Source: Apoda limacodes
Lineage: Eukaryota; Arthropoda; Insecta; Lepidoptera; Limacodidae
Reading direction: 5' to 3'
DNA: 64,000 nucleotides
Assembly: GCA_946406115.1 (NCBI GenBank)
Contig: OX291544.1
Span: 5,642,001-5,706,000 of the forward strand
A program made the position numbers and the translations under genes. Position 1 is the stretch's first letter, and each line of letters begins with the position of its first letter. Shown in pieces: positions 1-11,565 of this stretch. The notes beneath the pieces are model-generated. The model worked only from the letters and a program-made list of their open reading frames with translations, ran no database searches and had not been told where the DNA came from.

Positions 1-159
1 TCCAACTTTAAAATATTTGGTTTTATTCGCCATTTTTGTATTTGTACAACCTAACTATCTGAAAAATCTTTGAGCTGTAGTTTATCAACGAGGTATGTGT
101 AACAAAACTTATCTTAAGAGTACATTCAGATCCATTATAAATAAGATAGAAATTCTGAT

Positions 160-372
160 ATTGCCTAATTTCAAATTTAAATCTAACGATAGCCTTTTCT
201 TTTATTATAGAGAAAGACTGAAGTAATCTTCATATTTATATATTAATATTTGTATAGGATTTTAGTTCAGCGCTATTGAGCGCTACGACAACGTTCAAGA
301 GTACCAATTTGGTAGATTTCTCGAACGCTGTAGGTTTTTACGATTGAAACTGATATCAGTTGTAGGCCTCCT
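160..372 (+). repeat. Partial copy of the 10.2-kb TIR element
   Basis: From about 239 this matches the right half of the element at 10,193-10,641: the shared stretch begins AATATTTGTATAGGATTTTA and ends at GTTGTAGGCCTCC. The TTTAAATCT-ACGATAG segment near 175-190 matches further upstream. The left inverted end is not seen, so it is truncated or extends beyond the window. Confidence 0.65.
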
Positions 373-2147
373 GTAGCGACTCAGTCTTGCAATTTTGTGA
401 TTTTACCAATTACCTACAACCATTGATTTACTTACAGTGTCAAGGTATCACCGTCACCACACGAGCGTAAAAACACGCGCGGTTAATCGACGTCCCTGCG
501 ATTACCGTCCAAAGAAAACACACATAAATCTATTCTTAATTTACAGTCACCATTTACCGCTACTGCCGTTACGTGGCCGGTTAGTGTAGGTCTTAGTGAA
601 TAAATCTTAGCAACTTATTTATCTAATTAGACGCGGTATTCTAGAGTCTGGACCTGTGCCACGGTGATTTTATTTGAATTAATAGAATTTACCTGGCGCG
701 GGAATGGTGCCGAGAACGTTAACCCTGGCCAACCCTCTAATTCCAGACAAAAATATGAGCTGGTTTAAGATGTTTTCTTTACATTGCTATGTTTAGCTTA
801 GGCATATGTAGACAAAAAATTTGTTAAGCAGCAATCTGTATCAATGATCCTTTTGGTATCACACGATTTTTTCTGACTAAATCTACTACTCCCAGACTTG
901 AATAGTATGACGACCTTCATTTGAACGATTTATGTGGCGTGAAATCATGAAATATGACTTAAGAATTCCCTATTTTGTACCCAATCTTTAGGTGTTATTC
1001 TCTAAATACTTAGCTTTCAAAGTCGTTAATATGCGATGCGATGTGACATAGTTCTTGACTAAGGCTAAAAATGTAGAAAACGTTACAGTTGCCTAAGCGG
1101 CTAATATTTTTTTTTGTCTTGTCAATCTGTAAGCAACTTGTCACTGCAGTCAGTAACTGAAATACGTAGTGGGTGGAAAGCATTAAGCGACCTAATTCCT
1201 AACCACAATCCGCGCCTAAATATATTTTACGACTAAACAAAACCTTGTGCTTTAATGCAAAGGTTGCCATTTGCGTGCACAACTTCGTACTTGTATATAC
1301 TTAAGACCGTGCCCTACCCAATTGTGCAGTTTTCTTCTCGTATCAAACTGAAAAAAAAAATAACATATCATATCCTTACACATTTCTTAACTAAAAACTT
1401 ACTGATATCTGTTTAAACATCGCTTCAAAAAAATAACTGACAACCCTTTCGTTTTTTTATATTTTGAACCAAACATCCATATCAACTAGTAGCGGAAACG
1501 TATTTTATTACGAGCAATGCCAAGTAACCACAAAGCTAAATACGTACTGTAATAGATTTTCTATAAGTTATGTTATATAATTGTAATTAATTAATTTCCA
1601 CTTTTTACGCTATTTTACGCTGTCCGCCGATTTGCAAGATGGTTTTGTCACAGAAAAAATTTACTTTACTTGTGATCAAGCTGTTGTTAGCTTCCCTAGA
1701 ATGTCAATATTATCATGCTATTGTGTAGTTTTATAAATGACTTGCTATTGCACGCGACTTTTCCCGCACAAAATTAAAAAAAAAAAACATTTTTCAAGTA
1801 GAAACAACACGGAACACTATCGTACAAAATCTATTTTTTATCCCCAGGGGGGCTTGGTGTTGATTTTCCAATAACGTAAATTATTCTTAATTTTTAATAT
1901 TGTTTTCATATAATTTTTATTTAGAGATAATAAATATCAAAAAGATTATTTATAGTTAAATGGATATTGCAATCAGTGACTTTTGAAACCATCTTACACC
2001 TGAATATAAAAGCAACCAGATGACTATTCAATGCAAATTGACTATTCTTCTATTCAAAACTTATTTACTCCACTAAACTTGTAACTGGTGCATTGATAGA
2101 AAATAGAGAGTTCAAACCAAACTTGCCTCTATTTATGCTATTGTACT
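373..2147. other. No gene seen
   Basis: AT-rich, no supported exon or recognisable repeat. Isolated poly-A and poly-T runs only. Confidence 0.5.
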
Positions 2148-2332
2148 AGGAACTTATTGTGAAAAGTCTGGTGCACTCGAGTTTAGCGATCTCGGGGAGC
2201 TATATGTATGGAAATACATCTCACATCTCGAGACCTAAAAACAAAGTTTTAAGATGCAAGTTATAGCTTCATACATTTTGTTTCCTAATACGCGAGACCG
2301 AGTGCTCCAGACTTTTAGTAATAAGCTCCCTG
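2148..2332. repeat. Hairpin (MITE-like) element, about 185 bp
   Basis: The arms GGAACTTATTGTGAAAAGTC and CTGGTGCACTCG on the left pair with the reverse complement of the right arm (CGAGTGCTCCAG, then ACTTTTAGTAATAAGCTCC) with few mismatches over about 32 bp. The interior has ATCTCGGGG and ATCTCGAGACC motifs. No transposase. A clear target duplication is not visible. Confidence 0.55.
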
Positions 2333-2625
2333 GTCTGGTGCCAATGACTAGCGAATATCGGTTACCAAACATTTTAGTGTCGGCTTTACGATCGGATGAA
2401 CAATTTTTTGGTACGATATAAAACTGATTTATGATTATTTAAACTGAAATGATGATTCTATTAAAGTTGTTCCTTACTCATAATAACGTATGATTCAAAA
2501 ATAATACAATACAACAGTATTATTTCTAAATTAAAATATAATAAAATGAAATAAATGCAACTTCAGATAGTAGTGATTGCTCAAACTATAGTAGTTTCTT
2601 TGAACTCTATATTTCTAATCGAAAT

Positions 2626-3229
2626 TATATATGCGGCGTCCAAAAAACTTGGTGTACTCAACAGAGCGAAGCAGTACTTCAAGTCGGAGCAAAGGTTGCT
2701 ACTTTACAAGTCGCAAGTCCGGTCCCATATGGAGTACTGCTGCCATCTCTGGACGGGTGCACCCGTATACCAGCTTGGCCCTTTCGACTCGGTTCAACGA
2801 CGGGCTGTGAGAATTGTCGACGATCCCAAACTCTTTGCCTCCCTGTGTGTGTTCTACCGCTTGTACAATGGATTGTGTTCTGAGGAATTGTTCGAATGAT
2901 GCTCACGGCTACTTTCTACCATCGCACCGCTCGCCATCGACGGGGAATTCATTCTCACACTTTGGAACCGAAATGGTCGCGTATAGTGTGGTTTCAGAGA
3001 AACTTCCTCCCGCGAACGCTTGGGTTGTGGAATGAGCTCCCTGCCAAGGTTTTCTTTTCAAGGACTACAGTATGGGGTTCTTCAAAAAAGAAGTTATTAG
3101 ATTTCTGAAGGGTCGGCAACGCGCGAGTGATGCCCCTGGTGTTGCAAGCGTCCATAGGCTACGGTGACCGCTAACCATCAGGCGGACCGTAGGCTTGTTT
3201 GCCACCTTAGTGGTAAAAAAAATAAATTA
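2626..3229 (+). mobile_element. LINE family A, 5'-truncated 3' end with A-rich tail
   Basis: Encodes the C-terminal region after the reverse transcriptase catalytic core: KKLGVLNRAKQYFKSEQRLL, MEYCCHLWTGAP, then SVQRRAVRIVDDP and CVFYRLYNGLCSEELFE. After a frameshift near 2,896 it continues with FYHRTARHRRGIH and FLPRTLGLWNELPAKVF. An internal deletion follows VDDPKL, since other copies keep extra sequence there. The 3' end is CCACCTTAGTGGTAAAAAAA, as in all other copies. This is a jockey-superfamily-like LINE tail; no endonuclease or catalytic residues remain. It is not a host gene. Confidence 0.85.
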
Positions 3230-3601
3230 AAATACCATTAAATGACATTGTGACCGTGACTTCACACTTATAGGACAACAACAAAAACAAAATGGCGGTG
3301 GCATTTTTTCCCTGTATGTATTTATGTTTCAGTCTTAGATAAAGGCTTGTATGGAACTGCACGAAAATACGAGCGAGCTTATACCGCAAGAATACAGAAG
3401 AATACCACGATTTCTGATAAAGTTAACTAGAACTTCAATAGTTACTTCGAAAAGACAAATTAAGTACCTAGGTAGTTTTCTATATTTTCCTTCCTTGTGG
3501 ATGCGATCCTGTTTTTAATATTTTGTAGTTATATATCATTTTTTAATTGTTATGTCATGTTATGCCCTTCCTTATAAGTTATAAGTGTTCCGTACCCAAA
3601 A
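3230..3601. other. No gene seen
   Basis: AT-rich sequence between two repeats; no exon or repeat that I can support. Confidence 0.45.
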
Positions 3602-3826
3602 AGTTTTTTTTTTCGCTGAGGCGCTGAATCACCTTCGGGTTCGAGACTCACGCCGGTTGAAGGGACGCCCCCGAGAGCGACAACCCAAGCCAGAGGCTCC
3701 CCCCGCGGGGAGCCCTTGAGCGTTGGGCGCTTTATGGGCTGAGACTCCTTCAGAGTCTCACACCAAAAAGCCAGGTGAAGCAGTAATGGCTGAAACAGCC
3801 AACTGCATTGTCAGTTAAAAAAAAAA
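3602..3826. repeat. GC-rich structured repeat between poly-T and poly-A
   Basis: A roughly 220-bp GC-rich island bounded by T10 and A10 runs. It holds perfect stem-loops: GGCTCCCC/GGGGAGCC (3,695-3,714, 4-base loop) and GAGACTC/GAGTCTC (3,741-3,759, 5-base loop), plus a B-box-like GGGTTCGAGACTC near 3,638. A shorter relative occurs at 22,998-23,092, sharing TGAAGCAGTAATGGCT. Perhaps a SINE or a LINE 3' end; class unknown. Confidence 0.6.
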
Positions 3827-4350
3827 GTGTGGGACGCGTTCGAGGTCATTATATCATTATAAATTACCGTATCTGTGCCATATAGCGATTACTAGGAGAA
3901 AAAGTGACACATTTGTTAGAAACGATATTCAAAGCTAAACATAGGGTTTGGCCAGTCATGTTGGGTGACAAACATTTTGTTTTTTTTTGTGTTCGTAAAT
4001 TACATATGTGACTGCTAGTACGGAACCCACGATGCTCAAATCTGACTCGCACTTAACAGATTTAATCGATTGCTAACGCTGTTTTCATTTGAAATGAAGA
4101 CCTACTCGCATAAATATTTTGTTTGTATTTTTGTGTGACCAAATAAATTTATTAAACAACCAGTTTAACCGGTTTTACTGTTTAAAACCCAAAATAAAAA
4201 CCACTTTTCATTTTGCAACGGTTTCGCATTACTTATAGTATAATTGCGATGGTGTCGTTGGATATATCTATGCAGTTGAGCTTTCTAAGAAAAAATATTT
4301 TGAACAAAATCAGATCAAAGTTTTTCAGATAGTTACTCGTATCGGTAATC
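3827..4350. other. No gene seen
   Basis: AT-rich; no coding sequence or repeat recognised. Confidence 0.45.
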
Positions 4351-4404
4351 GTAACGTAATGCGTATACGTAACATAATGCGTGTACGTAACGTAAAGCGT
4401 GTAC
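4351..4404. repeat. 18-bp tandem repeat, 3 copies
   Basis: Three adjacent units of the form GTAACGTAATGCGTATAC with 2-3 differences each. An antisense frame reads YVTYTH repeats, but this is a by-product of the repeat, not a gene. Confidence 0.8.
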
Positions 4405-4602
4405 GACATACACATACAGTAAGGCAAGTTCTTTAGTTGACATTTCATTTAGTTGTCTTAAGGTGTGTACAAATTCATACTAACTGCAATGTGTTACACC
4501 TGACATTTTCCAGCTATAGAAATCTCGCTACTCAAAACATATTATTTATATGAATATTCATCCATAAAATGCCAGTGAATTATTAATAAACAAAGTTTTT
4601 TC

Positions 4603-4785
4603 ATACCACGAAGGTCCGCCTGATGGTAAGCGGTTACCGCAGCCTGTGGATCACTTGCGCGTGGCCGACCCTTTTTTCTTCCCGTAAGAATCCTATATTG
4701 TAGTCCCAAACGAAAACCGTTATCATTTAGGTTCTAAGGTGTAAAGATGAATTCCCTGTCGATGGCGAGCGTCGTGATGAATCTG
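4603..4785 (-). mobile_element. LINE family A fragment
   Basis: Reverse-strand 3' end (TCATACCACGAAGGTCCGCC on +), then a gapped match through ATGAATTCCCTGTCGATGGC. It is degenerate, with internal deletions. Confidence 0.65.
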
Positions 4786-5221
4786 TTTCAATACCGACAC
4801 ATACTTAGCCAGTTTCTTTTTATTTATTGTTTAAGGATCGTGTCTTGAACAATGCGTAGGTAATCCGAACGACAAATTGCAAAAGTATGACCGTAAAATC
4901 AGGGCTATTTAAGTGGCTTGAGTAATTGAGAACAGTCTCGAATATCACGTCACTCCGAACCTTACGACTTAAAACAATACTTTTTGTTGTGAACGAATAA
5001 GCTTGCGTAACATCAGTGTTGCCAACTTGGCCCTTTTTAGTAAAATTTTATATGTTTAAAAGACTGAATACTAAGAGGTATTTGATAGGTCTAAATTACC
5101 TATGTATAGATTTTTTGTGACAGCTTAGCCTCATAAACAAACTTAAAGTCTGGCTCTCATACAGACAGATGAACAGGGCACGTCCCAGGTTCTGGTATTC
5201 TGGTATCTCCTTCATTTCTAG
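4786..5221. other. No gene seen
   Basis: AT-rich; nothing supported. Confidence 0.45.
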
Positions 5222-5443
5222 GATTCCCAACTTTTCCTTACTCAACCAACTCACAAGCCCTATCGAACACTTAAGTCTGTTCTGAGGATAAAGTTTGCGT
5301 ACCTTTGTGTGTTTTACCACCAGTATAAGGGCTGTGTTCTAAGCAATTGTTGGAAATGATGTCCACGGCTACTTTTTATCATCGCACTGTTTGCCATTGC
5401 CAGGGAACTCATCCTTATACCTTAGAACCTAAATGGTCACGTC
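5222..5443 (+). mobile_element. LINE family A internal fragment
   Basis: Matches the segment absent from the copy at 2,626 (CCCTATCGAACACTTAAGTC), followed by TTTGTGTGTTTTACC and TTTTTATCATCGCACTG. It corresponds to the region after QRRAVRIV. Both ends are truncated and the frame is broken. Confidence 0.65.
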
Positions 5444-5599
5444 CTGAACCTAAATCCTCGCTCGCTAATTGAATACGCAGTTCAACTAAATAGGTAGTGA
5501 GTAAGAAGGTTGTTTAGAACAGCAATTACGCTGTATTAGTAATGTTCCTTAGGTTAGGTTTCCTTATGACAAGCGAAAAAGAGAATAGAAAAAAATAGA

Positions 5600-5700
5600 A
5601 ATTTGGTAACTTTTTAAATAAGTTACGTTTCATACTAAACGACCTGCCTAGGCATTTAGTAAAACAGCGGATACAACTGTCGGGCGGTGACCATAACTGA
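5600..5700. repeat. Possible relative of the 16.1-kb MITE end
   Basis: GACCTGCCTAGGCATTTAGT resembles the inner part of the inverted arm at 16,326 (GACGATCTGCCTAGGCG). Only a short match. Confidence 0.3.
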
Positions 5701-5842
5701 TTCAAAAATCTGTGCCCCTTATTTCTATTTTAAATAAAATCATCAAACCCGCTCTGCCTTTTATAAAATTCAGAGGTCTTTGCCACAGTTAATATGTTAA
5801 GGGGTCTGCTTACTTACTTTTTTAGTATATTTCATAAGGTCA

Positions 5843-5930
5843 AGTTTTTAACTAGACTAAGGTGGCAAACAAATGTATGGCCCGCCTGATGTTAGATATT
5901 TAGGGATTACCAGAAGAACCTATCACTTGC
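5843..5930 (-). mobile_element. LINE family A 3' end fragment
   Basis: AAGGTGGCAAACAAATGTAT and GCCCGCCTGATG match the common 3' end of family A; the rest has decayed. Confidence 0.55.
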
Positions 5931-6261
5931 ATGTATTAATAAGTGGGAACTTGTTTGTAAGCGAAGAAATAAAATGGGGTGTTGGCTGTGTCGGAGTCAC
6001 GGCCACTTAACTTTAAAGATTCTTGAATTTTATGCCACGAATAAATGTACGTATGCTAAAAAGAAACCAGCTGAGCGCGGGTCATACTCGGGCATCGAGG
6101 GTATCATACCATCAGATAATGCACGAGCCCGACTCTCGTTTGTTAGATTTAACGGGAAGACTTCTAGTGCTGAACGTAGGCCTCCTCATCGGCTTTGCAA
6201 GCCCGACTCTCACTTGACCACATTTATTGAGGAATCCCCCATTTTTTTTTTTTCATAATTT

Positions 6262-6460
6262 TTTTTTTATACCATCAAGGTTTGTATTACACACAGCGCC
6301 GCTTGGCCCCAAAGTAAGCAAAATGGATACATACAAATCATACATAAATACACCCAGACTCACGTCAAACACAAATGTTTGTCCAGTACGGGAATCGAAC
6401 CCACACAATGTGCACAGCAGCCGGCCAAACTACCAACTAGGCTGCGAGGGAGTCTATACA
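6262..6460 (-). mobile_element. tRNA-derived SINE, copy 1
   Basis: The reverse strand carries an A-box-like GCCTAGTTGGTAG and a B-box GGGTTCGATTCCCG, then a tail containing AAACATTTGTGTTTGACGTG. Copy 2 at 13,430-13,615 shares the CACCCAGACTC and ACAAATGTTT stretches. It is tRNA-like but cannot fold as a full functional tRNA, so a SINE is the better call. Confidence 0.65.
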
Positions 6461-6499
6461 TATCCTGTAAAAATAATCGCTTTAAAAGATAAAGCCCTT

Positions 6500-6578
6500 T
6501 AAAGGTCGGACAGTGAAATAGACAGACAAGCAGACAGACAAATCGACAGATAGTTGGCATCTTTTGGGTACGAAACTT
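6500..6578 (-). repeat. Fragment of the GTCCGTCTGTC repeat family
   Basis: Contains the GACAGACAAGCAGACAGACA core followed by a decayed TTTTGGGTACGAAAC end. Confidence 0.45.
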
Positions 6579-8112
6579 ACAAAAACCTGGTTAGTCTACA
6601 GTTTCGACTACACCTGCCAGCGGTTTGTTGAATTTTTCGTCCGGTCTGCTTTTAGAGTTTACTTCGGCAATTCATAGCAGCGACTTCTGCAATTTGTATT
6701 CGTTCCTGTATTAATAATATTTATAAATCACTTAGTATTAACCATTACGGGTATGGACAAGCCTCTTCTATCATTTGGACTTTGTTTGCAGATGATCTGA
6801 CATATAAACCCAGAAATATAAGCCGTTTTAAGGAAATAAGAAATATCGATGGACTGCTTTTAGACACTTCTTGCAAGGCCTCTCCCCTTTAAAGGTCTCA
6901 ATGGATGACTCTCGCGTATCTTGGCAAGTGGAAATATGCCTTACCTTGCTCTATCACTTTTAGTTTACGAGATGTAAGACACCAAAGTACATAACGTGCA
7001 TATCATTACTTTTTGTAAAACAAGTCTGAGACAAGTTTTAAGAAAGTCACGTCAAAAAACAGATTTTGTGTGAAATTGTGGTTAAAATTGCGAATTCGCA
7101 ATTCTTACAGGATGTTGATATAAGTTGGAATCATATTGAAAATTTCACTGGCAAAATTTACATGATTCTTATTGAACTAGGGTTGCCAAGTCACGGGAAC
7201 TATGCATGCGAATGCAATGGCATTGACCTAAGAGCAATCAAAATCGTCGCAACGGTTTAGCAGTAGTTACAAAATTGATTTTAAAAGACAGCAATGCATT
7301 TTTATTTTTAATTGAAAAAACGAAGCAAGTTTCAAAAAAACCAAAATGCATATCATAGATTAACCTATGGAATACACATAGCGTACTCTGTGGAAACAGT
7401 GATTGATATTTGTAATATTACGATGAAGGTAGACGCTGAAAGTTAAAACTACGTCAGTCACCAGGTGGAAGTCTAGACGTGATCATGACGTCATCCGAGC
7501 TGCCTTACGTTAGACACTCACTATTCTAATCAATCAGGGCAATACGTATATCGGCAAATATTTAAATTTTGTTAAAAACATTATTCATAAAATATTACAC
7601 AGTTTGGCTTTGTGTATACTGACTAAAATAATGTTTATGTTATTAACTGCAAGAAGAACATAAAATGGAGATGTTTTAAACACCTGTAAATCATCGTGCT
7701 TCGTGCCAGAGCTGTAAACTGCAGCCTAAATATAGCGAACATCGGAACATCAGACAAGGCGAAGGTCGGGCAAGGTGTGTCGTTGTCTCACATTGTAGTG
7801 ATGTCATCCACGTGAAACCTCAGCCACTGAACTAAATGAGGGGCTAACGGGGTAGTAAAGTTAGAGATATCAAACAAGGTAACTGTATGTAGGGCTCGAC
7901 AAAGGAGTGCCGCGCTGATATTCCGTGACGACGGATATCGAAATCCTTTTTATTTTTAACACAGGTAGTCTAGACGGGCAATAATATGTTACTTACTTAA
8001 TGTTATCATAACAAAGATTTGAATTTGGAACTTTAGCTATCAGATATCTATAAAAGGTCTGTTAAGAATATGAACTATGCGCACCGTTCAAAACTTTGTA
8101 ATTCATTAATTT
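6579..8112. other. No gene seen
   Basis: AT-rich. Contains a CRE-like TGACGTCA at 7,487 and an E-box CACGTG near 7,810, but no promoter or exon can be supported. Confidence 0.4.
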
Positions 8113-8345
8113 TTTCTAGATATCTAGCGCCATCCTAGATATCTAGAAACTTTCTCTACTTCTGTTCCCGCCATTATAAATGTGCTTTGGTGAGTTTATT
8201 TATTTATTGACCTTATATTTTTATCTATTTACTCGCAAGCTAGATGAACAACATTGTGTGTAACACTCGAGTCACTTCTAAACAGCATTTCGTTAGTAAT
8301 TTTCTCCTTACCACCCTTTACACAATGTACTATTTTTACTGGTAT
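8113..8345. repeat. Interspersed repeat headed by a double palindrome
   Basis: Begins with TTTCTAGATATCTAG, spacer CGCCATC, then the exact inverse arm (8,113-8,149). Continues TTCCCGCCATTATAAATGTG … GGTGAGTTTATTTATT … ATTTACTCGCAA … TTTTCTCCTTACCACC. A second copy lies at about 26,010-26,400, split by a LINE. No coding capacity. Confidence 0.6.
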
Positions 8346-9464
8346 TTTTGGTATTTCATTAACTCGCAAAACAAGGTGTTAAAAGTAGAGTAGGACTCTC
8401 AATCTCAACTTAAATCGGTGAATCCCTTGCTGCAATATGGTCCCTAAAATAGTGATAGAATCCCTGGTTACGCTCGGAATTTAATATAGCACCCGCGCAT
8501 AAAAAGTAAGACGTTTTTTTCTTTTTATAACTATATCGAGGGTTGCCAGTGCTAAGTTTTGCATATTACAAATCATTTAGGCGTTGTGCTCTGTCAATAT
8601 TTCAACGTCATGTTTTGATGTACCTACTTTAACGTTTAATGGCCTCTTTTCCAGGCTATAAAATATTTATTGCATGTAGTCAAGAACACAAGAAATTTAT
8701 TCAGCTTAAACTTTTTATAACTCATCCTCCCATTTTAAACTAAATTACGAAGAAGTATAAATAAATAAATAAACAAACAATTTTAATAGAAGTTTTAAAT
8801 TCAAATAAATAGGAAATTAAACTTTTGATTTGTTTAAATGTAACCTCAATTCAAATAAATAAAACTGTATTCAAGATTAGATGCCTTCCTTTCTGCTAAC
8901 CGAAATATACAAACACATATTCGTTATCAAAGTGCAATGATTGTATAACCTAGTTTAATCAAAATATAAACTTCGTCATTTATTCGTCATAGTTTAATAA
9001 TTACCTTCCTGTTCATTTAAATTAGTAATCAGGTTAAAAGATAATTGTAGTATGTTGGTCGGTTTAGGTAAACGGTTCTCTTTCGATTTCTGATTTACTT
9101 TTCCCAGTGTTACTATAGTTATAGGTTAATACTTCATGTATTTCATTATTTACGAGCTTCGTCGACTCCTTCACAAACCCGCATTTTTTATAATTAACCT
9201 CTTGGCTTTGTAAGATTTTATATTTTTAACACATAAAGTACTAATTTAAATAGAATACGTGGAATCAAAGTGGGTATTGAATTATCCTAGCATGTTCAGA
9301 TTTAATGTTACGGTTTTTGGCAATAACAGTTTTTTTAGTAATTTAAGAAGAAACTATATGAATATCTGTACGGATTTACGATAAAATACAACCCATAGGG
9401 TATATAAAATAAATACATGTCAAGAAAACCAAAACTTCCTCGGGGAGTTTATTAACTTAGTCGC
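8346..9464. other. No gene seen
   Basis: AT-rich, with AAATAAATAAATAAAC runs near 8,759; nothing coding. Confidence 0.45.
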
Positions 9465-9752
9465 CAAAATATTGCGGGCGGAGCCGAAGGCATTTTATAG
9501 TATGTCTATCCATACTAATATTATAAATGCGAAAGTATCTCTGCCTGTCTGTTACCTCTTCACGCTTAAACTGCTTTACCGATTAAGATGAAATTTAACA
9601 TAGAGATAGTTTGAGTCTCGGGGAAGGACATGGGCTACTTGAAAACGTCAAGTGTAAGTCGGTTTTTTTGTCTATAATTGAGGAGTAGTTGCCCTTGAAA
9701 TCCTACACCGATAACCGAATTTAGGGAGGGTAGTACCGCGGGCAAAAGCCAG
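9465..9752 (+). repeat. ACTAATATTATAAATGCGAAAG repeat family, copy 1
   Basis: Starts ATACTAATATTATAAATGCG, contains CTGCCTGTCTGTTACCTC and GATGAAATTTAACATAG, and ends CCGATAACCGAATTTAGGG. The end of another copy (TGCGGGCGGAGCCGAAGG) precedes it at 9,471. This family occurs about ten times here in both orientations and is common in lepidopteran DNA; no protein is encoded. Confidence 0.75.
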
Positions 9753-10192
9753 ATACCTACATATAAATCCCACAATGATTTTCTTTGTTAGTATTAGGTT
9801 ATTAAAAGGGTACTACATTCATTCATCATTCAGATTCGATAAGAGGAAAAGTTTTTGAAAAGTAGTAGCTATGTGGAACTTGTAATGCCAGAAATTTCAA
9901 AGTGTGGGTTGATATTGTTTTAAAACATTTGTACATAGTTTGACATGTGTAAGCAAAGAGCACTTATATGCATTAACGGTCGATCTTATTTCTTCAATAT
10001 TTACATCAACATATCTTAATGCTAAAAATTGCATCTTTCATCTTTTATTACATGCGATTCCTGTTTTCGTTTAGTCTAGTGATGACGTTAGCTCTAAGAT
10101 ACTAGTATAAACTTGACTTTTCGACGCGACTTCCAGAGCTATTAGTCATTATACCTTCTGCGCTACGTTTTTGGACCGATTTCATTGCCAGA
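9753..10192. other. No gene seen
   Basis: AT-rich spacer between two repeats. Confidence 0.45.
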
Positions 10193-10641
10193 CCTGGAGG
10201 CCTACAACTGATATCAGTTTTAATCCTAATCCAGTTTCAATCCAATTTCGTGGCAAGCTTAAACTCGATCTCCGTCGGTACTCCTAAACCAATTTGCGAT
10301 TGGATTGAAATTAGGATTGCACACATTTCGAAATCACAAATCATTAAATATAAAAATAATCTGAAACTTCAACTTTAAATCTTCGTAGCGATAGTTTTGT
10401 TTTAATTATTTAGAATTTTGACATTTCTTTTCACAGATCATCATATCTAATTTCACTCTCGATCCGATGGCTCAAAGAGTACCGATTCTTAATATTTGTA
10501 TAGGATTTTAGTTCCGAAATTGACACCACATTTCGTTTTTGATTGAGCGCTACAACATCGTTCATGAGTACCAATTTAGTAGATTTCTCGATCGCTGTAG
10601 GATTTTACGATTGAAACTGATATCAGTTGTAGGCCTCCAGG
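10193..10641. mobile_element. MITE-like element with 28-bp perfect terminal inverted repeats
   Basis: Ends are exact inverse copies over 28 bases: CCTGGAGGCCTACAACTGAT plus ATCAGTTT at 10,193-10,220 and its complement at 10,614-10,641. Each arm contains the 12-bp palindrome ACTGATATCAGT. Length 449 bp, no transposase. A GAC trinucleotide abuts both sides if one terminal base is excluded, a weak target-duplication candidate. A partial copy lies at 160-372. Confidence 0.8.
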
Positions 10642-11565
10642 ACTTGCTTAGGTAATATTAGTATTTCAGGCATCCTAAATGAATTCTAGGTAAATGATGG
10701 TAAAAGTTGCCTTTGTTAATTTTTTTTTTATATCCGACAATTCTGTTTTTGTTTATTCCAAAATGAAAAATTTAGTTAATGCGTTTTGATAGTTTTTAGT
10801 TCTGTAGAGGTTGCCCTTATTTTTTTATTATATTGTTATTTTATTATTCCCTCTCACGTATCTAATATAAAAGTAGAATGCTAGCGATCGTCTTAGCAGA
10901 GTAAATATTTCTCACCGACGTATAATAAGGCGTCAGATTAGAAATGATCAATAAATAAAAGAGCTCTTATACAACTACCTGCTTGGTACAGTTTCAAAAA
11001 TTAACTAAAAAAATGGAACAAAAAGAAGACGTCCGGGACTATCTTAGTCTAATGATAATGTAGCACTGAGGTACCTATAGCTCAAAACTGCGCTCCCGTT
11101 AGTGTAATGAGGTTTTGTGAGTTACTAGTGTCGCGTTTACATCTTCAAAATAAAAAAAATATGAAAAATTGTTGTCCTAAAAACTGTATCGTTGTTAGAC
11201 TGCTTCCTTATTCTTTGGATTAGATTTAATATTATCAGTTCTAAAAAAGGCATTCGTCAAAGCCTTTACCTGCTACTGTATGCGTATTTGCCAATATTAT
11301 CGAATGTGTTCAGTTCAGTCAGTCTTATCTGGCTAACGTGATAACACATCCCGTTGTAGGGCGAGGCAGTCTCGATTTCAAGCTGAACGTGTCCCTCCAT
11401 CGTGACTGGGGGAAACTTCAAATAAAATTGGCAAAATGTTTCGCAGTACAATAAAAAAAATATCTTGCTATTATTAAAAATTATTGTAAAGATGGTTGGG
11501 TGATTTTTACCCAGCAAAAACATGCTGTAAATACGTGCCAAGTCTTGATTAAGATGATTTGTCTT
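10642..11565. other. No gene seen
   Basis: AT-rich. Antisense open reading to about 11,586 has no domain and ends inside the next MITE. Confidence 0.4.

Noticed and set aside
6380..6455. A functional tRNA gene on the minus strand
   Set aside because: The B-box is good but the acceptor and anticodon stems do not pair, and a second diverged copy with the same tail exists, so it is a SINE.
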